10,219 nt of DNA from Candidatus Sumerlaeota bacterium (GTDB lineage: Bacteria; Sumerlaeota; Sumerlaeia; MWCT01), in NCBI GenBank assembly GCA_026398545.1, contig JAPLSR010000021.1:1-10219 (forward strand). Direction: 5' to 3'. The translations under genes and the position numbers were made by a program. Of this stretch, positions 1 through 7,177 are shown one piece after another. Each line of letters opens with the position of its first letter. Position 1 is the stretch's first letter. The notes under the pieces are model-generated. The model worked only from the letters and a program-made list of their open reading frames with translations, was not told where the DNA came from and ran no database searches.

Positions 1-722
1 TAGACCTTGTCATAACGGACCCCCCTTTTGCCATTAACTTTACTCCCCGCCGCTCCAATTATAATCGGAAATCTTCCCGTGTTTTAGAAGGTTATAAAGA
101 AATTGCCCCGGACGAATATCTTGATTTCAGTATTAGATGGATAAGGGAAGTCTTCCGTATTTTGAAAGAAACTGGAAGCATTTTCGTCTTTTCCGGATGG
201 AATTATCTTAAAGACATCCTGACCGCCGCCGATGAGACGGGTTTTATAATTGTAAATCATATCATCTGGAAATATCAATTCGGCGTGGTTTGTAAAAAGA
301 AGTTCGTAACTTCACATTATCATTGTTTATTCATGTGTAAGAATGATGCAAAGAGAAAATTTTTTAACAGCGCCAGATATAAGAAGGAGGAAAAATCAAA
401 AAAAGGTGGAAGCATGAGATATCAGGATATGGAAGATGTCTGGGTAATCAACAGGGAATACTGGCATGGCGACAAAAAAACGCCCACCAAACTGCCCGCC
501 GCGCTTATTGAAAAAATTCTCCATTACACTACTGAACCTGAAGACCTGATTCTTGACCCCTTTCTTGGCTCCGGTCAAGTTGCCGTAGTCAGCAAACTGA
601 ACAATCGACGTTATATTGGTTTTGAGATTGTTAAGGAATATTACGAATTCGCCAGAGAGAGGCTGGAAAAAGGTATATATAGAATAAGCGATTCGGAGAA
701 TGATGAAATCAATGCCGGGTAA
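1..722 (+). CDS. Site-specific DNA methyltransferase, beta-class N6/N4 amino type, 3' part (5' end off window)
   Basis: This enzyme transfers a methyl group from S-adenosylmethionine to an exocyclic amino group of adenine (or cytosine) in a specific DNA site. The frame is open to the left edge: the first complete codon is at 3 and it already encodes the block leading into the catalytic motif TDPPF (bases 15-29). The gene therefore starts outside the window, and the in-frame TTG at 162 is not the true start. The SAM-binding motif DPFLGSG lies near the C-terminus (FLGSG at 561-575), followed by RRYIGFEI. Motif IV before motif I is the beta-class order, and the region between them should hold the target recognition domain. 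The block TKLPAALIEKI is also typical of this Pfam family (N6_N4_Mtase). DPPF favours adenine methylation over the SPPY of many cytosine-N4 enzymes. About 239 residues are visible. The gene is AT-rich (rows of 28-38% GC against about 55% to the right), which fits acquisition with a restriction-modification or orphan system. No nuclease gene is visible. Confidence 0.93.
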   Translation, partial: DLVITDPPFAINFTPRRSNYNRKSSRVLEGYKEIAPDEYLDFSIRWIREVFRILKETGSIFVFSGWNYLKDILTAADETGFIIVNHIIWKYQFGVVCKKKFVTSHYHCLFMCKNDAKRKFFNSARYKKEEKSKKGGSMRYQDMEDVWVINREYWHGDKKTPTKLPAALIEKILHYTTEPEDLILDPFLGSGQVAVVSKLNNRRYIGFEIVKEYYEFARERLEKGIYRISDSENDEINAG

Positions 723-764
723 TTATCCATATTCTAAACATTACAATTCACCTGAGCAGACAGC

Positions 765-812
765 AATTCTCGGATTCTCAAATTCTCAGATTCTTAAATT
801 CTCAAATTCTTT
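765..812. repeat. Six-copy 8-bp degenerate tandem repeat (consensus AATTCTCA)
   Basis: Read on the plus strand, six consecutive 8-mers follow each other without gaps: aattctcg, gattctca, aattctca, gattctta, aattctca, aattcttt. On the minus strand the unit is TGAGAATT. The array lies in the convergent gap between the methyltransferase and the molybdenum hydroxylase gene, and its right part includes the last codons and the stop of the latter. The unit length is not a multiple of three and some copies carry TGA or TAA on the minus strand, so the array ends that reading frame. No function can be assigned. Confidence 0.8.
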
Positions 813-3112
813 AAGACTCTCTCCGGCGTGAATGGGGTTTTGCGCAGACGGATGCCCACGGCATCAAAAATGGCGTTGGATATGGCAGGAATGGGACCGT
901 TGATATTAATCTCGGATATGCTTTTTGCGCCATAAGGACCGCTCGGCTCATAGGTAGGGACAAGGATGGTTTTGATTTCCGGCAGGTCGCGCGCACTGAA
1001 GATTTTATAATAATTGAAATTAGGATTCAGCATCCGCCCGCGCTCACCAAAGAGATATTCCTCCGTCAGGGCGAATGAGATGCCATTCAGGACGGCGCCC
1101 TCGCATTGTCCCTCCGCCAGAGGTGGATTAAGGGCAACACCACAATCCACCGCCGCCACATATTTGACCACCCTCATCTTTCCGGTCTCCGTGTCCACAA
1201 GGACCTCGGCGAAATGCGCTGCAAAGGGCGGGGGTGATTTGTGCGTTACGTGGGAGGCTGTGCCTATAATCTGCCTCTGGTTCCGCTCATAAAGGGTACG
1301 ATGTGCGATGCGGGAAAGGGACGCCTTTTTCCCGCCCACGCGCACCTCCCCATTCTCCAGAACCGCATCCTCCTTCCTTGCGTAAAACATCTCAGCCGCC
1401 ACGGATATGATTTCATCCCTCGCCTGCTCCGCCGCCTTTTTGACCGCCATGCCGGAAAGATAAGTCGTGCTGGAGGCGTATGCCCCAACATCAAAGGGCG
1501 TCATGTCCGTATCGGAGGAATAGACGATGATATTCTTCAACGGGACGGTGAGGACCTCGGCGGCAATCTGTGCAAGGACAGTGTCGCTTCCCGTCCCGAG
1601 GTCGGTTGCGCCGATAAGAAGATTAAACGAGCCATCCTCGTTCATTTTAATTGTGGCGGCGCCCATATCTATCTCCGGGATGCTGGAACCCTGCATCAGG
1701 CACACCATGCCCAAACCCCGTTTCACAGGACCCGCGCCCGGCTTGCCCCTCTTCCTCGCCCAGCCAATCTCCCGTGCGCCTCGCTCCAGACATTCATCCA
1801 GCCCGCATGTTTCAATCACCATCTCCACGCCCGTTTTTCCCTCGCCCAGCGCCTGAAAAACAGGCGAGGTCTCTCCGGCGCGGATGTGATTCCTTCTGTA
1901 AAATTCTAAAGGGTCCATCCCGATGGCGTGTGCCATCTCATCAATCTGAATGCCCAACGCCGCATACCCCTGAGTGGCGCCATAGCCGCGATATGCACCG
2001 GCAACGGGAAGATTCGTGTAAACGGAATCCCCGCTGAATGCGATGTTCGGACAATGCACAAGGGGGAGCGTCTTGCTTCCGGTGTTGCAGAGCACTGTGA
2101 GGGCGTGCGACCCGTAAGCGCCTGTATTCATCAACACGCGCAGGTCCAGCGCAGTGATATCCCCATTCTTCCTGACACCTGAGCGCAGACGGATGCGCTG
2201 GGGATGGCGGGTGCGCGAGGATATAAATTCCTCCGCACGCGAATATGCGAGTTTTACAGGTTTCTCCGTCCTGAGCGTGAGGGCGGCGGCGATGCCCTCT
2301 AAAAAAACCTCCTGCTTGGCGCCGAATCCGCCCCCGATGCGCGGCTTGATGACGCGCACGCTGGAGACCGGAATCCCCAACACCCGCGCGACTATACGCC
2401 GAACATGAAAGGGCACCTGTGTGCTTGTGCGGATGACAAGTCGCCCCGCCTCGTCAAGATATGTGATGACCACATGCGTCTCAATGGGGCAGTGTTGGGC
2501 GTAATGGGTTTCATACTCATTATCAAACACAAAGTCCGCCTCGGCAATGCCTCTTTCCACATCCCCTATCCTGACATCCACACCTGCCGCCTGATTGCGG
2601 GCGGGATTGAACGGCGTATGAATGAGGACATGCGCCTCTTTTTCATCATGGATGACAGGCGCACCCGGTCGCATCGCCTCGGAGGGGTCAAGGACGGCGG
2701 GCAGGACTTCATACTCCACATCAATCAAAGAGAGCGCCTCTTCAGCGATTTCGGGAGAGTCCGCCGCAACGGCGCACACGCGGTCGCCCACAAACCTCAC
2801 CTTGTTATCAAGGAGAAATGTGTCATAGGGCGATGGTTCAGGTGCGCCCTGACCTGCGGTTGTGTGAATCACGCGGGGAAGGTCTTTCCAGGTCAGGATG
2901 GCGCGAACGCCGGGGAGTTTCTCAGCCCTGCTTGTGTCAATTTTCCTGATGAGCGCATGGGCGTGGGGACTATAAAGAAGCCGGGCATGAAGAAGGTTTC
3001 GCATCTCAAAATCCGCGGTGAACTGTGAACGTCCAGTTGCCAGCGCCAGCCCGTCAACCTTCCACTCAGCCTTTCCAACGGTATGAAACTTCGGAATTAT
3101 TGTCATTCTCAC
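794..3112 (-). CDS. xdhA: Xanthine dehydrogenase-family molybdopterin-binding large subunit
   Basis: This is the catalytic subunit of a three-part molybdenum hydroxylase, which uses water to hydroxylate a purine, other N-heterocycle or aldehyde at the Mo-molybdopterin centre and passes electrons to the 2Fe-2S and FAD subunits. Its 772 residues match the usual length. Visible motifs are the aldehyde oxidase/XDH N-terminal domain (about 15-150), GGGFGAKQ (260-267), GAYRGYGATQG (372-382), GATDLGTGSDTV (501-512), TDMTPFDVGAYAS (535-547) and, near the C-terminus, YGAKSISE, whose Glu734 fits the catalytic base. AYRGYG differs from the AYRCSF loop of CO dehydrogenase, so this is not CoxL. From memory, TPFDxGAxAS and YGxKS are shared with E. 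coli XdhA. The residue after GGGFGAK is Gln, as in E. coli XdhA, where mammalian XDH has Glu. The substrate is therefore open. The first codon is GTG at 3112, with ATG at 3106 equally possible; neither has a strong ribosome site. It follows the Fe-S gene by 42 bp and is the last operon gene. Confidence 0.92.
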   Translation of the reverse strand: MRMTIIPKFHTVGKAEWKVDGLALATGRSQFTADFEMRNLLHARLLYSPHAHALIRKIDTSRAEKLPGVRAILTWKDLPRVIHTTAGQGAPEPSPYDTFLLDNKVRFVGDRVCAVAADSPEIAEEALSLIDVEYEVLPAVLDPSEAMRPGAPVIHDEKEAHVLIHTPFNPARNQAAGVDVRIGDVERGIAEADFVFDNEYETHYAQHCPIETHVVITYLDEAGRLVIRTSTQVPFHVRRIVARVLGIPVSSVRVIKPRIGGGFGAKQEVFLEGIAAALTLRTEKPVKLAYSRAEEFISSRTRHPQRIRLRSGVRKNGDITALDLRVLMNTGAYGSHALTVLCNTGSKTLPLVHCPNIAFSGDSVYTNLPVAGAYRGYGATQGYAALGIQIDEMAHAIGMDPLEFYRRNHIRAGETSPVFQALGEGKTGVEMVIETCGLDECLERGAREIGWARKRGKPGAGPVKRGLGMVCLMQGSSIPEIDMGAATIKMNEDGSFNLLIGATDLGTGSDTVLAQIAAEVLTVPLKNIIVYSSDTDMTPFDVGAYASSTTYLSGMAVKKAAEQARDEIISVAAEMFYARKEDAVLENGEVRVGGKKASLSRIAHRTLYERNQRQIIGTASHVTHKSPPPFAAHFAEVLVDTETGKMRVVKYVAAVDCGVALNPPLAEGQCEGAVLNGISFALTEEYLFGERGRMLNPNFNYYKIFSARDLPEIKTILVPTYEPSGPYGAKSISEININGPIPAISNAIFDAVGIRLRKTPFTPERVLKNLRI

Positions 3113-3154
3113 ATCTCGCTCTAAATATCCGATTGAAAAATTGCGCCCCTATAT

Positions 3155-3628
3155 TTACCGCCCCTTCGCCCCTTTCATCCTCTTCGCCGCATCCTGCACA
3201 GCCTTGATTATCTTCACATATCCCGTGCAGCGGCAGAGATTACCGTCTAATGCGGTTTTAATCTCCTCCACCGATGGCGCAGGATTTTCTGCAAGGAGCG
3301 CCTGTGAGGAAAGGAGCATCCCGGGTGTGCAATATCCGCACTGGACGGCGCCGGCGTTCACAAATGCCTCCTGCAGAGGGTGCGGGCGAGCCGGCGTGCC
3401 AAGCCCCTCCGCCGTGATAATCTCACGCCCCTCGCACCGTGCGGCAAAAACCATGCAGGAATTCACGGCACGCCCATCGAGAAGCACAACACAGGCGCCG
3501 CAATTGCCCTGACGGCATCCCTCCTTGACGCTGAAATATCCCTCGCGCCGCAGGAGGTCAAGGAGCCTCTCGCCGGTGGCTATCGTCAAAACTTTGTCCT
3601 CGCCATTGATTTTTACCTTCAACAACAT
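3155..3628 (-). CDS. xdhC: Molybdenum hydroxylase 2Fe-2S small subunit
   Basis: This subunit carries two [2Fe-2S] clusters that pass electrons from the molybdenum centre to FAD. At 157 residues it is the normal size for the CoxS/XdhC (E. coli naming) family; it is not the unrelated XdhC maturation chaperone. The N-terminal plant-type ferredoxin domain has Cys38, Cys43, Cys46 and Cys58 (CRQGNCGAC then NSC). The C-terminal all-helical domain has CGYC (97 and 100) and CRC (132 and 134, in NLCRCTGY). All eight ligands are present, so the protein should be functional. The ATG at 3628 is preceded by GGAG and GAGG purine stretches lying at the end of the FAD subunit gene, which stops only 10 bp upstream, so the two are likely co-translated. 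Confidence 0.95.
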   Translation of the reverse strand: MLLKVKINGEDKVLTIATGERLLDLLRREGYFSVKEGCRQGNCGACVVLLDGRAVNSCMVFAARCEGREIITAEGLGTPARPHPLQEAFVNAGAVQCGYCTPGMLLSSQALLAENPAPSVEEIKTALDGNLCRCTGYVKIIKAVQDAAKRMKGAKGR

Positions 3629-3638
3629 CTCTCCAACC

Positions 3639-4547
3639 TCAGTGGTCTCCTGAAGCGCGTTCCGAAGCTATCTTTAAACATCTCCGCAGAATCACCGGAA
3701 TAATCTCCCTTTTATACCCCTCAGAAACCCTGATATCCCTCAGGATGGAAATCCCGTCAGTCCCTGCTTTTGCGGCGTCCTCAATCAATTCATCCCTCAA
3801 TGGCTGACCTTCCAGTATCTTCTCCGCCGCCAAAAGGCGCACAGGCATTGGGGAAACCGCGCCGACGGCAATCCGAGCCTTATTGCAGACACCGCCCTTC
3901 ACGGACAAAAGGACTGCCACATTGGTCAGGGCAAAATCCGTCTCCGTCTTTGAAAATTTCATGAACGCCCCGTCAGCGCATTCAGACGGCGCAGGAAGGA
4001 TAATCTCTTTGAGAATAGAGCCGGTGCCGATAAGACGGCGAGGCTGAGTGGAAAAAAATTCTCCCGCCCGAATCAGCCCGTTACGCTCACCCACGACCCT
4101 GAATCTTGCATCTAAGGCAAGAAAAAGGACCGGCAGGCTTGACCAGATAAACACCTGCATCACATTTCCGCCAGCGGTGATAAGGTTGCGAAGCGGCGTT
4201 GTGGCAATGGAAAGCGCAGTCTCCCGCACCATGCCGCCCGCATAAGAGGAGAAAAGGGGATTTTTCAAAAGCTCCCCAACGGGCGTGGCGGCTCCGATGG
4301 AAATGCCGCCCGATGTCTCCCTCACATAATTCATACCGGCGCGGGAAAGGTCGATAATGACTTCCACACCCTTACGCTTTCGCAGGAGCGCCGTAGCTTC
4401 AGCGGAGGTGCTTGGTGCGCCAAAGGTCAGACCCGTCCCACCGGCAAGCAGAAAGCATCTCCCCTTTTCGCGCTTAATAAGCCTTAAAACCTCAGAGGCG
4501 CGGGTGGGGAGAAAATATTCCCTGACATCTGTGAGCGGCATGTTCAT
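3639..4547 (-). CDS. xdhB: Molybdenum hydroxylase FAD-binding middle subunit
   Basis: This is the flavoprotein subunit, which takes electrons from the 2Fe-2S subunit and hands them to NAD+ or another acceptor. It has 302 residues, close to the usual 280-300. The first FAD-contact loop is LAGGTGL (34-40), where many relatives have GGTDL. The second is TPLRNLITAGGN (117-128), matching the family pattern IRNxATxGGN. The C-terminal CO_deh_flav_C-type domain contains KFSKTETDFALTNVAV and AVGAVSPMPVRLLAAE. After GGN the sequence is MQVFIWSSLPVLF rather than the NGATSADS of E. coli XdhB, so this is a different branch. It is the first gene of the operon, and the order FAD, Fe-S, Mo is that of coxMSL rather than E. 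coli xdhABC. ATG codons at 4547 and 4541 have no clear Shine-Dalgarno site, which fits the very short leader predicted from the promoter at 4562-4589. Confidence 0.9.
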   Translation of the reverse strand: MNMPLTDVREYFLPTRASEVLRLIKREKGRCFLLAGGTGLTFGAPSTSAEATALLRKRKGVEVIIDLSRAGMNYVRETSGGISIGAATPVGELLKNPLFSSYAGGMVRETALSIATTPLRNLITAGGNVMQVFIWSSLPVLFLALDARFRVVGERNGLIRAGEFFSTQPRRLIGTGSILKEIILPAPSECADGAFMKFSKTETDFALTNVAVLLSVKGGVCNKARIAVGAVSPMPVRLLAAEKILEGQPLRDELIEDAAKAGTDGISILRDIRVSEGYKREIIPVILRRCLKIASERASGDH

Positions 4548-4561
4548 AATTGATACGGCAA

Positions 4562-4589
4562 ATTAAAATGTCATCCTACGACATGTCAA
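4562..4589 (-). promoter_or_regulatory. Predicted sigma70-type promoter of the molybdenum hydroxylase operon
   Basis: On the minus strand there is a perfect -35 box TTGACA (4589-4584), a 16-bp spacer and the -10 box TTTAAT (4567-4562, five of six matches to TATAAT). Transcription would begin near 4555, about 8 nt before the ATG at 4547 and about 14 nt before the ATG at 4541. That agrees with the lack of a ribosome-binding site at either ATG. TGACAT occurs twice in direct orientation, at 4588-4583 and 4573-4568, 15 bp apart, overlapping the -35 box and the spacer, and GACATGTC at 4580-4587 is a perfect palindrome. Either could be an operator. Confidence 0.5.
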
Positions 4590-4605
4590 GTGCATTGGGA
4601 ATGAC
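4569..4605. repeat. Possible degenerate inverted-repeat element in the intergenic gap
   Basis: The plus-strand sequence opens with TGTCATCC (4569-4576) and closes with GGGAATGAC (4597-4605), which are imperfect inverted copies, with the palindrome GACATGTC between them. It nearly fills the 60-bp gap between the secreted-protein gene stop (4608) and the FAD subunit start (4547). Short dispersed palindromes beginning GTCAT and ending ATGAC occur in many bacterial genomes, so this could be an old copy that now carries the operon promoter. Only one copy is seen in this window. Confidence 0.3.
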
Positions 4606-4607
4606 GC

Positions 4608-5840
4608 CTATTTTGACGCAATGGCAAGTGTCACCACCATGCCACCCCAGCGGCTCCCGATGGGAAGGAGCGTCGCCTCATAATCCTCCATCCGTCCGGG
4701 CGCCAGAGTTATCTCAACTGCCTTCCAGTGCTCATTCTTCCCCACCATGGGGACGCGCCTCATCAGCATTTTTCCCTGAACCCAGACGCCGGCGAGGGTA
4801 TCCACCTTCAGTTTGTCGTTGGAACTTATATAAAGCGTCACGGTTTTTGTGGACTGCGTATCATTTGTGAGGGGCAGGGGGAGTTTATACATCACGGGAT
4901 AATTGCCGCCGAAGAAGAGGTGGCTTGTTTGGCTGACGGGGTCAAGGACGGGCATCTCATCGGCTTGAAACGTCTTCGGCACGGCGGCGTAATGACAGAG
5001 GTTGCCAGTGGGTCCGCCGGGGGAATCCGCAATGGCGAAGGAATATGATGCCGATTCAACCTGCGCCAGAGCAATGCGACCTGATGGGGTGCGGCTTAAG
5101 GGAAAGACCTCAATCGTTGCGGCATTCCAACCCGCTGTGCCTCTCGTGAAGGAGGGCCAGGCAACCGGAGGTTGTGAGAGGTCAGGCATGGGGCGCGCCT
5201 TCTCAATGCCGGGGTCTTTTTTTCCCAGCCAGGCGTAATCGCAGACCCAGAGGTCGCCCGAGGCGATGCCGAGGAATATCCCGCTCCAGGGAAAGTCGCC
5301 CACAATCTCACGCTCCTCCCAGAGGGTGACGATTTCACCGGCTTTGAGTTTGATGATGCGGCGTCCATCGCCGCGGAGAGCCGCCGCCCATGCCCGCTCA
5401 TGGTCCCAGTCACGCGTGGTGCCGGCGCCTTCCATCTCCAGCGTTACATCTCTGGAGTTAATATTTTTTGCAACCAGCCTGTAGCTGATTCGCCCGCCCA
5501 GCTGTGCCTCCTCCTTTTTTATGTACCAGTGGTAGGGGAAGAGTTCGAAGAAAGTCCCACCTGGAACAACAGCGCCGCAGAAATAATAGGCAGGCTCGGC
5601 ATCGGCAAGATAAACGGTGTTCGTCCGGGGAAATGTCACATGCTCGATATCGGAAATCCAGGAAAAGGTGTTGGGCTGGCGTGTGAAGCGGGCGTCCCGT
5701 TCCGTCAGCCACACTTGTTTGAGTTCTTTCGGCAGCGGTTCAAATTTCCCGGTTGTGTCGAGCGTTATTTCACCCCGCGCGCAAAGTGTCAGAAGCGCTG
5801 TCATAAAACAGACGCAGAGAGGGATATTCCTTGCTGTCAT
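4608..5840 (-). CDS. Secreted protein of unknown function, coupled to the flippase gene
   Basis: I do not recognise this 410-residue protein with confidence. Residues 1-23 look like a type I signal peptide: Arg4, a hydrophobic core at about 6-19, and Ala21-Arg22-Gly23 before the likely cut. The Cys20 context LTLC lacks the small residue of a lipobox, so a lipoprotein is unlikely. The rest has no membrane segment and is rich in aromatic residues and predicted beta strands, with blocks such as AYYFCGAVVPGG (84-95), ELFPYHWYI (99-107), KLKAGEIVTLW (164-174), GGNYPVMYKLPLPLTND (311-327) and VEITLAPGRMEDYEATL (375-391). This order, a head domain and then NYPV-strand-APG repeats, is loosely like secreted beta proteins of the DUF3370 or copper-amine-oxidase-like type. 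That is a memory-based guess. The ATG at 5840 has an ideal AGGAGG site. The gene lies between the flippase and the hydroxylase operon. Confidence 0.8.
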   Translation of the reverse strand: MTARNIPLCVCFMTALLTLCARGEITLDTTGKFEPLPKELKQVWLTERDARFTRQPNTFSWISDIEHVTFPRTNTVYLADAEPAYYFCGAVVPGGTFFELFPYHWYIKKEEAQLGGRISYRLVAKNINSRDVTLEMEGAGTTRDWDHERAWAAALRGDGRRIIKLKAGEIVTLWEEREIVGDFPWSGIFLGIASGDLWVCDYAWLGKKDPGIEKARPMPDLSQPPVAWPSFTRGTAGWNAATIEVFPLSRTPSGRIALAQVESASYSFAIADSPGGPTGNLCHYAAVPKTFQADEMPVLDPVSQTSHLFFGGNYPVMYKLPLPLTNDTQSTKTVTLYISSNDKLKVDTLAGVWVQGKMLMRRVPMVGKNEHWKAVEITLAPGRMEDYEATLLPIGSRWGGMVVTLAIASK

Positions 5841-5844
5841 CCAC

Positions 5845-7140
5845 TCACCTCCTGAAGACCTTTTTTCTGAGATAATCGATATCGCCCTTTTCCGGCAGGA
5901 AAAATGCGCTCAGGGAAATCTCTGGATTCCTCCTGATGAAAAAGAGAAAAAACAAAATCGCATGGATGAAATACACCGCCGCCGTGGCGATGCTCGCACC
6001 GTTAATCCCCCACATCTTTGTCATTGCGTAACAGATGACAAGGCTCACGGGCAGAACAATCCAGTTGATGAGACCCGGAATGGACGGCTTCCCCAGATGA
6101 GCCGTGAAATATATGGCAATAATACGACTGCTGTTCATGAAAATGACGGATATTATCAAGAATTTCAGCGGAAATAAACTCCCCAGAAACTCCTCCCTCA
6201 GAAGGATGTGGATGCAGGCGCTTCCAAAGGCATACATGAGGAAACCTCCCAGGATGTTCACATACAGATTGTAGCGAAAAACCTTTTGAATGAGGAGCGG
6301 GGCATAGTTTTTCTCCGCATTGACGGCGGGCTCATACGTGGCACGCTCAAGGGAGCCGCCAATGAGGGTTAATTTGTCGGAAAATGTGGATGCCTGACTG
6401 TAAAGCCCAATGCCCGCCTTCCCCAGAAGACCCTCAATCATCAACCAGTCAAATCTCTGGAGGAGCGTCGCCGCCACATTGCCAATATAAACCACCCATC
6501 CGAAGGAGAGCATCTGCCTTATAAGGTGAAAATCAAACCGCTCAAACAGCCCATATCTACGCTCCATAATCACGAGGGAGATTGCCAGCGTGATGACCTG
6601 AATCGCCACCCAGGCATACACAAGCCACCGGATTTGGGGAAAGGTGAATGCAATCAGGATGATGATGGGGGCGCTCTGGGCGATGCGGTTCCACATGGTC
6701 AGGCGGGCGTATGTCGCAATCTCCCCGAGTCCAACCATGATGCCCTGCCAGACCATCTCATACAGGGAAATCGGGAGAAGAAGCGCCGCAAGGAAAAGGA
6801 GATGAGGCGGAACGTCTCTGAAGATGTGGGCGCACACCAGCCCCTGAAAAAAGTAAAGGACGATTCCAACAAGCACACTGACAATGATAATAAGCGTCAC
6901 GGCGGCGGAATGCACCTGCGCCACCGAGGCGTTCCTTCTTCCGGCAAAAACACGGGTCGATATCTCGACGCCCATGTTGGTGAGATTCATGAGCATCGTG
7001 TTTGCAAAAAGGACAAGCACATACTCCCCGCGCCCCTCTTTGCTGAAATACTTGGAAAGGAGTATCCCCGCCACAAAGGAGACAACAAGCGCCGTATTCT
7101 GGGCAAAATAATCAATGGCGCTTTTCCGCGCAATGCCCAT
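5845..7140 (-). CDS. Oligosaccharide flippase family membrane protein (Wzx/MATE-like)
   Basis: This is a polytopic inner-membrane protein of 431 residues, the usual size for Wzx-type flippases, which move lipid-linked oligosaccharides across the cytoplasmic membrane for cell-surface polysaccharide assembly. I count about twelve hydrophobic segments by eye, near residues 12-29, 38-58, 80-100, 112-133, 154-168, 170-192, 212-228, 236-250, 292-312, 322-343, 356-374 and 382-402. The early GRGEY after the first hairpin and the later NVAATLLQRFDWLMIEGLLG followed by GLYSQA are typical of polysaccharide biosynthesis proteins in the MOP superfamily, where a helix-7 stretch ends in D and GLY..A follows. 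The C-terminus is short and basic (YLRKKVFRR). No glycosyltransferase or polymerase is nearby, so the substrate is unknown. The ATG at 7140 has AGGAG 5 nt upstream. A weak promoter candidate lies at 7178-7206. Confidence 0.88.
   Translation of the reverse strand: MGIARKSAIDYFAQNTALVVSFVAGILLSKYFSKEGRGEYVLVLFANTMLMNLTNMGVEISTRVFAGRRNASVAQVHSAAVTLIIIVSVLVGIVLYFFQGLVCAHIFRDVPPHLLFLAALLLPISLYEMVWQGIMVGLGEIATYARLTMWNRIAQSAPIIILIAFTFPQIRWLVYAWVAIQVITLAISLVIMERRYGLFERFDFHLIRQMLSFGWVVYIGNVAATLLQRFDWLMIEGLLGKAGIGLYSQASTFSDKLTLIGGSLERATYEPAVNAEKNYAPLLIQKVFRYNLYVNILGGFLMYAFGSACIHILLREEFLGSLFPLKFLIISVIFMNSSRIIAIYFTAHLGKPSIPGLINWIVLPVSLVICYAMTKMWGINGASIATAAVYFIHAILFFLFFIRRNPEISLSAFFLPEKGDIDYLRKKVFRR
5848..5853 (-). 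promoter_or_regulatory. Shine-Dalgarno site of the secreted-protein gene, overlapping the flippase stop
   Basis: On the minus strand AGGAGG is followed by 7 nt and then the ATG at 5840. The site lies in the last codons of the flippase gene, directly before its TGA stop (5847-5845). Ribosomes ending flippase translation would sit on this site, so the two genes are probably translationally coupled. Confidence 0.8.
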
Positions 7141-7145
7141 TTTCT

Positions 7146-7150
7146 CTCCT
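7146..7150 (-). promoter_or_regulatory. Shine-Dalgarno site fixing the flippase start
   Basis: On the minus strand AGGAG (part of TAAGGAGAG) ends 5 nt before the ATG at 7140. This spacing supports that ATG as the real start. Confidence 0.75.
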
Positions 7151-7177
7151 TACAACACGTCTCCAGAAATTTATCAA

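Noticed and set aside
162..722. Methyltransferase starting at TTG 162
   Set aside because: The frame is open to the left edge and includes the catalytic DPPF motif at 18-29, so TTG 162 is an internal Leu codon and the start is off the window.
1241..1909. A 222-residue open frame on the plus strand opposite the large subunit gene, and similar long ones at 2405-3028 and 6526-7233
   Set aside because: They lie fully opposite strongly supported genes, have low-complexity basic compositions and no recognisable motifs. They are antisense shadows favoured by the GC content.
794..4547. Carbon monoxide dehydrogenase (coxMSL)
   Set aside because: The gene order matches, but the active-site loop is AYRGYG, without the Cys of the AYRCSF loop needed for the Mo-Cu site.
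4608..5840. Lipoprotein signal in the secreted protein (Cys20)
   Set aside because: The residues before the Cys are LTL. A lipobox needs a small residue (Gly, Ala or Ser) just before it, and Ala-Arg-Gly at 21-23 makes a better type I cleavage site.
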